Origin: Seohaeicola sp024304985
GTDB lineage: Bacteria; Pseudomonadota; Alphaproteobacteria; Rhodobacterales; Rhodobacteraceae
Direction: 5' to 3'
NCBI RefSeq assembly: GCF_028802875.1
Contig: NZ_JARAMP010000007.1
Location: 1-64,000 of the forward strand
Length of the DNA: 64,000 bases
Part shown: one piece after another, positions 60,375-64,000 of the stretch
Layout of the letters: the number at the start of each line of letters is the position of its first letter
How positions within the stretch are numbered: the stretch's first letter is position 1
Position numbers and translations under genes: made by a program
The notes under the pieces: generated by a model
The model's input: only the letters and a program-made list of their open reading frames with translations
Databases searched by the model: none
Told to the model about the DNA's origin: nothing

Positions 60375-61012
60375 GCTTTCGCCAGAGCCGTTTCCAGATC
60401 GCCATAGCCTGTGAAGCGCCGCTCGAACGCCAGACCAAGGCGGGCGGCGCAGTCGGCCGCGCGGGCGGTCAGGGCGGGATCGTCGGTCTGGGCCTGATAG
60501 ACCAGTTTGGTGTAATGACCGAAATAGGTGTCGCGCAGTTGCGGGTGGCGGTCCAGCCCCAAAGGTTCCCAGACGAAGGCATCGAACTGTCTGACAAGGA
60601 AATCGGTCAGGTAGAAGGCGGTGAATTCCTCCTGGGCCGTTGCGGCGAAGCGGGCATTGCCTTCGAAAAAGCTGTAGCAATGAGGGCCGTCCACCATCTG
60701 CACGCCCAAGCGGTCGCAGGTCGCGCGGAGTTGCCCGCCGGTGCCGCAATCGGCATAGACCACGAAGATATGCGGATGGGTGGGGCGGTGTTTCTGCACG
60801 GCCTGTTCGACGGCGGCGGGGATGCGGTCGGGATGGTTGTGCAGGATCGCGGGCAGGCAGGTCAGGTCCATATGGTCCCAGCCGTTTCGGGCGGTCAGGT
60901 CGAGGATCTCGCGCGCGAGAGCGCCGCAGGCGATGAGCAGCACACGGCCCTTGGGGGCTGCGGCCAGATCAAGGCCTTCATGGGTCAGGTGGTCGTCATC
61001 GGGCAGGTCCAT
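60371..61012 (-). CDS. DUF1638 protein
   Basis: Predicted 213-residue soluble protein of the DUF1638 family (VLLIACGALAREILDLTARNGW; LTCLPAILHNHPDRIPAAVE; VVYADCGTGGQL). Cys and His are conserved in motifs such as ACGAL, ADCGTGG and DGPHCYSFFEGN, so metal binding is possible. The ATG at 61012 follows AAGGGA; the earlier in-frame ATG at 61027 has no site. It stands downstream of the cobalamin-binding protein gene but is separated from it by a terminator. It may serve corrinoid methyltransfer, judging by context. Confidence 0.8.
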   Translation of the reverse strand: MDLPDDDHLTHEGLDLAAAPKGRVLLIACGALAREILDLTARNGWDHMDLTCLPAILHNHPDRIPAAVEQAVQKHRPTHPHIFVVYADCGTGGQLRATCDRLGVQMVDGPHCYSFFEGNARFAATAQEEFTAFYLTDFLVRQFDAFVWEPLGLDRHPQLRDTYFGHYTKLVYQAQTDDPALTARAADCAARLGLAFERRFTGYGDLETALAKA

Positions 61013-61030
61013 GGGCGGTCCCTTCATGGG

Positions 61031-61060
61031 AAAAGACCCGCGCTGGTGGGCGCGGGCCTT
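61031..61060 (-). terminator. Terminator after the cobalamin-binding protein gene
   Basis: 7-bp GC stem (61037-61043 with 61050-61056), 6-base loop, then TCTTTT on the minus strand. It ends the transcript from 61085 only 20 bases before the DUF1638 start, so DUF1638 is at least partly independent or read through. Confidence 0.75.
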
Positions 61061-61084
61061 TGTCTTTGGTCAGCGCAAGGGTGA

Positions 61085-61792
61085 TCAGGCGCGCATCGCG
61101 GCCTGATTGTGCTTGCGCGCGACATAGGTTTTCGCGGTTTCCACCGCAACGGCGGCATCGCGGCAATAGGCGTCGGCCCCGATGGCGCGGCCGAATTCCT
61201 CGTTCAAGGGCGCGCCGCCCACCAGCACGATATAGTCGTCACGCATGCCTTTTTCGATCAGCGTGTCGATCACGACCTTCATATAGGGCATGGTGGTGGT
61301 CAGCAGGGCGGACATGCCGAGGATGTCGGGCTTTTCCGCCTCGAGCGCGTCGAGGTAGCTGTCCACGGCGTTGTTGATGCCGAGGTCGATGACTTCGAAG
61401 CCCGCGCCTTCCATCATCATGCCGACAAGGTTCTTGCCGATATCGTGGATATCGCCCTTGACGGTGCCGATGACCATCTTGCCCTGTTTGGGCGCGCCGG
61501 TTTCGACCAGAAGCGGTTTCAGGATGGCCATGCCGCCCTTCATGGCGTTGGCGGCCAGCAGCACTTCGGGCACGAAGAGGATGCCGTCGCGGAAGTCCTT
61601 GCCCACGATGGTCATGCCCGCGACCAGCGCCTCGGTCAGGATGTCATAGGGCTGCCATCCACGGGCGAGAAGGATGTTCACGCTCTCCTCGATCTCTTCC
61701 TTGAGACCGTCGTACAGGTCGTCGAACATCTGCTGGACCAGTTCCTCGTCGTCGAGGTCCGCGAGGATGATGTCGTCTTGATCGTCTGACAT
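61085..61792 (-). CDS. Cobalamin-binding module of split methionine synthase
   Basis: Predicted 235-residue corrinoid protein. The N-terminal cap region (about 15-95; a helical bundle with EALVAGMTIVGKDFRDGILFVPEVLLAANAM) is followed by the Rossmann B12 domain with the lower-axial-ligand motif GDIHDIGKNL (His near residue 110) and SALLTTTMPYM, VLVGGAPLNEEFG. It carries the methyl group between methyl-tetrahydrofolate and homocysteine. AAGGGAAC precedes ATG 61792. The homocysteine-binding module gene lies 178 bases upstream on the same strand. Confidence 0.88.
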   Translation of the reverse strand: MSDDQDDIILADLDDEELVQQMFDDLYDGLKEEIEESVNILLARGWQPYDILTEALVAGMTIVGKDFRDGILFVPEVLLAANAMKGGMAILKPLLVETGAPKQGKMVIGTVKGDIHDIGKNLVGMMMEGAGFEVIDLGINNAVDSYLDALEAEKPDILGMSALLTTTMPYMKVVIDTLIEKGMRDDYIVLVGGAPLNEEFGRAIGADAYCRDAAVAVETAKTYVARKHNQAAMRA

Positions 61793-61970
61793 GTCAGTTC
61801 CCTTGGCTTGCGGCGCGCGCGCCTGCATCGTTCTGTCGTTCGCCCCATCTGGGGCTTTTGTCCACAGGCCAGTCGTCGGATTGCGACATGGGCGCAAGCG
61901 CTTCCGACAAGTGCCTCAGAATTGAGCGGTCCGTTGCGGCAAAGATGCGCTCTGGACGCGATTTCGGGCC

Positions 61971-62990
61971 TTATTCCCCGCGACGGGCGCCGCGGCGGCT
62001 GCGGCGCGGGGCGGCTGTGTCGTCGCCCGTGCCGTCGCCCGCCGATGAGAAGCCGCCCAGCAGTTCCGTGATCTGGTCCAGTGTCGGGCGCGGACCACGG
62101 GGGCGGGTTTCCAGCGCGCGTTTCATATGTTCCAGATGCACGGGCATGGTGCCGCAGCAGCCGCCGATGATCGTGGCCCCCGCATCGCGCGCGAGCACGG
62201 CATATTCGGCCATCAGTTCGGGCGTGCCATCGTAATGGATATGCCCGTCATGGTATTTCGGAATCCCGGCATTTCCCTTGGCGATGATGGGGCGTTCGGT
62301 GCCCTGAGCCGCAAACCCCAGAACGGTGCGCAACAGGTCTGAGGCGCCGGTGCCGCAATTGGCCCCAAAGCCGATGGGCGGGTTGGGCAGGCTTTCGACC
62401 ATGTCGACCATGGCAGCGCTGGTCACGCCCATCATGGTGCGCCCGGCGGTGTCAAAGCTCATCGTGCCGCACCACGGCATGCCGGCAAGGGCAAACGCTT
62501 CGGCGGCGGCGCGGTATTCTTCGGGCGCGGAGATGGTTTCCAGCCAGAGCACATCGGCCCCGCCTTCCTTGAGCCCCTCGGCCTGTTCGTGAAAGATCTC
62601 GACCGCGTCGGCATGGGTCAAGGTGCCCATCGGCGCGAAAATCTCGCCCGTCGGTCCCACCGAGCCCGCCACCACGACGGTGCGGCCTGCCTTGTCGGCG
62701 ATCTGGCGGCCCAGTTCGGCGCTGATGCGCGACAGTTCCCGCGCGCGCTTTTCCGCGCCGTGCAATTTCAGGCGGCTGGCATTGCCACCAAAAGAGTTGG
62801 TCAGGAAAATGTCGCTGCCCGCATCCACGGCGGATTTGTAAAGCGCGAGGATACGGTCGGGATGTTCCTCGTTCCACATTTCGGGCGCGTCGCCCGAGGT
62901 CAGACCCATGTTGAACAGGTTGGTGCCCGTGGCCCCGTCGGCCATCAGCCAGTCGCGGGTTTCAAGCAGGCGGGACAGCGCATCGGTCAT
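61971..62990 (-). CDS. Homocysteine S-methyltransferase module
   Basis: Predicted 339-residue enzyme with a TIM-barrel homocysteine-binding domain. The zinc-binding cysteines are readable: ANCGTGASDL (one Cys, about residue 213) and GGCCGTMP (two Cys, near 279-280). The N terminus DWLMADGATGTNLFNMGL is typical. A basic Arg-rich tail ends the protein. In Rhodobacteraceae this is commonly annotated betaine-homocysteine methyltransferase, but beside a separate B12 protein it fits the homocysteine part of a split MetH. AGGAATTCCC precedes ATG 62990. Confidence 0.88.
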   Translation of the reverse strand: MTDALSRLLETRDWLMADGATGTNLFNMGLTSGDAPEMWNEEHPDRILALYKSAVDAGSDIFLTNSFGGNASRLKLHGAEKRARELSRISAELGRQIADKAGRTVVVAGSVGPTGEIFAPMGTLTHADAVEIFHEQAEGLKEGGADVLWLETISAPEEYRAAAEAFALAGMPWCGTMSFDTAGRTMMGVTSAAMVDMVESLPNPPIGFGANCGTGASDLLRTVLGFAAQGTERPIIAKGNAGIPKYHDGHIHYDGTPELMAEYAVLARDAGATIIGGCCGTMPVHLEHMKRALETRPRGPRPTLDQITELLGGFSSAGDGTGDDTAAPRRSRRGARRGE

Positions 62991-63123
62991 GGGAATTCCT
63001 GTGCATGGCAAAATGGAGAAAGGTCCAGCGCGCCTGTCCTGTCATGTTTGGGCGTCGCGGGCAAATTCATATGTTTCATGATGATCGTGAGGCGATTGCA
63101 TCACACCGGTGACAGGCGGGGCA

Positions 63124-63158
63124 GACAGGGCCGTGGGCCTTGCCTGTCCGGCCCTGTC
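63124..63158. terminator. Hairpin downstream of the zeta subunit gene
   Basis: 10-bp perfect inverted repeat (63124-63133 with 63149-63158) with a 15-base loop, 10 bases past the DUF1476 stop on the minus strand. It lacks a T-run. Confidence 0.45.
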
Positions 63159-63167
63159 AGAATGGTG

Positions 63168-63482
63168 TCAGATTTCGCTCATCAGCTGGGCCTTGGCCAC
63201 GGCCAGAAGCTCGTCCATCTTGGCGCGGACGGTCGCGGCATCGGCCAGATCGGCCAGATCGGCGGCAACCTTGCGCACCACATCCTCGTGTCCGGCTTCC
63301 TCGAAATCGGCCTTGATGACTTCGCGGGCATATTCGGCGGCCTCCGCCTCGGATTTGCCCATCAGGCCTGCGGCCCAGAGGCCCAGAAGTTTGTTGCGCC
63401 GCGCCTCGGCCTTGAACTTCATTTCCTCGTCATGGGCGAACTTCGCCTCGAACGCATGTTCACGGTCATCGAAGGTTGTCAT
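63168..63482 (-). CDS. F1-ATPase inhibitor subunit zeta (DUF1476)
   Basis: Predicted 104-residue protein. The sequence starts MTTFDDREHAFEAKFAHDEEMKFKAEARRNKLLGLWAAGLMG, the diagnostic pattern of the alphaproteobacterial ATPase zeta subunit, whose N terminus enters F1 and blocks reverse ATP hydrolysis. AAGGAT precedes the ATG; the longer open frame is rejected. It is divergent from purC, with about 156 bases between. Confidence 0.92.
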   Translation of the reverse strand: MTTFDDREHAFEAKFAHDEEMKFKAEARRNKLLGLWAAGLMGKSEAEAAEYAREVIKADFEEAGHEDVVRKVAADLADLADAATVRAKMDELLAVAKAQLMSEI

Positions 63483-63638
63483 TTGTCGCATCCTTGGGTG
63501 GCGGTTTGTCCTTGATCCGATATGCACACCTGTGACCCATGGCGCAAGGGGCAGGGCGCATCTTGCGACAAACCCGCCCATGGACTAAAGGGGGGCAACT
63601 GGACGGGACTCATGCCTGTCCTCAGCACCGGAGTGACC

Positions 63639-64000
63639 ATGGCACGGCGCAAGAAAATCTACGAAGGCAAGGCGAAGACTTTGTACGAGGGGCCGGAACC
63701 GGGCACCATCATCCAGTATTTCAAGGATGATGCCACGGCCTTCAACGCCGAGAAGCGCGATGTGATCGAAGGCAAGGGCGTGCTGAACAACATGCTGTCC
63801 GAGTTCTTCATGACCGGCCTTGCCTCGGTGGGGGTGCCCACGCATTTCATCCGCCGGATCAACATGCGCGAGCAGCTGGTGCGCGCCTGCGAGATCATCC
63901 CGCTGGAAGTGGTGGTGCGCAATTATGCGGCCGGGTCCATGTCCAAGCGTCTGGGGATCGAGGAGGGGCTGCAACTGCCGCGCCCGATCATCGAATACTA
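63639..64000 (+). CDS. purC: SAICAR synthetase, cut by the window end
   Basis: The first 120 codons of phosphoribosylaminoimidazole-succinocarboxamide synthase are visible: KIYEGKAKTLYEGPEPGTIIQYFKDDATAFN at the N terminus, then PLEVVVRNYAAGSMSKRLGIEEG. It acts in purine synthesis, like purM and purN earlier in the window. GGAG before ATG 63639 sets the start. The frame is open to the window edge. Confidence 0.93.
   Translation, partial: MARRKKIYEGKAKTLYEGPEPGTIIQYFKDDATAFNAEKRDVIEGKGVLNNMLSEFFMTGLASVGVPTHFIRRINMREQLVRACEIIPLEVVVRNYAAGSMSKRLGIEEGLQLPRPIIEY

Noticed and set aside
62991..63167. Possible SAM or cobalamin riboswitch before the homocysteine methyltransferase gene
   Set aside because: The leader is short and I could not find the conserved cores of the SAM-II, SAM/SAH or cobalamin riboswitches by eye; a covariance search would be needed.

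Overview
The window is high-GC alphaproteobacterial DNA. It looks like the Rhodobacteraceae (Roseobacter group): it has an F1-ATPase zeta subunit (DUF1476), a methionine synthase split into separate proteins, a purM-purN pair beside a ribonuclease D gene, a cyclic beta-1,2-glucan synthase and a succinoglycan-type exopolysaccharide operon. No phage, intact insertion sequence, CRISPR array or rRNA was seen. All calls come from reading the sequence; no database search was run.

Layout. Bases 1-27100 form a stress and envelope region. It holds small membrane proteins, a thioredoxin-reductase-like flavoprotein, an RHH regulator with a PHB-depolymerase-type esterase, a large catalase (katE), a GlsB/YidB/pyridoxamine-oxidase-like operon, an 8.5-kb cyclic glucan synthase gene, three PRC-barrel domains in two convergent genes, a 1440-residue CheB-CheR-PAS-kinase-REC-REC-HTH protein, a run of very small membrane proteins with a YciF-type ferritin-like protein, and an EcfG-like sigma factor. 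Five sites of the form GGAAC-N17-GTT, the general-stress-response promoter pattern of Alphaproteobacteria, lie directly upstream of five of these genes. This suggests a local sigma regulon.

Bases 27100-45000 carry an AI-2E-family permease, a cation:proton antiporter, galU/exoN, exoM, an ExoX/SyrA-like small membrane protein, and the tightly overlapping operon exoY-F-T-O-L-A-P-K-Q (transcribed right to left), followed by a Crp/Fnr regulator. Together these could build, flip, polymerise, export and trim a succinoglycan-like polymer from UDP-sugars. exoU, exoW, exoV, exoH and exoZ are not present here.

Bases 45000-51400 hold miscellaneous small genes, an orphan HicB-like protein, a resolvase-domain protein lacking its catalytic serine, and a four-gene Mla-type lipid transport operon. 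Bases 51400-64000 are mostly housekeeping: two tRNAs (Asn, and a CAU tRNA probably for Ile), an MBL hydrolase, an EnvZ-like kinase, a PACE transporter, purM, purN, an MFS transporter, rnd, a lipoprotein, sufE, DUF1638, the cobalamin and homocysteine modules of split MetH, the ATPase zeta subunit, and the start of purC, which runs off the window.
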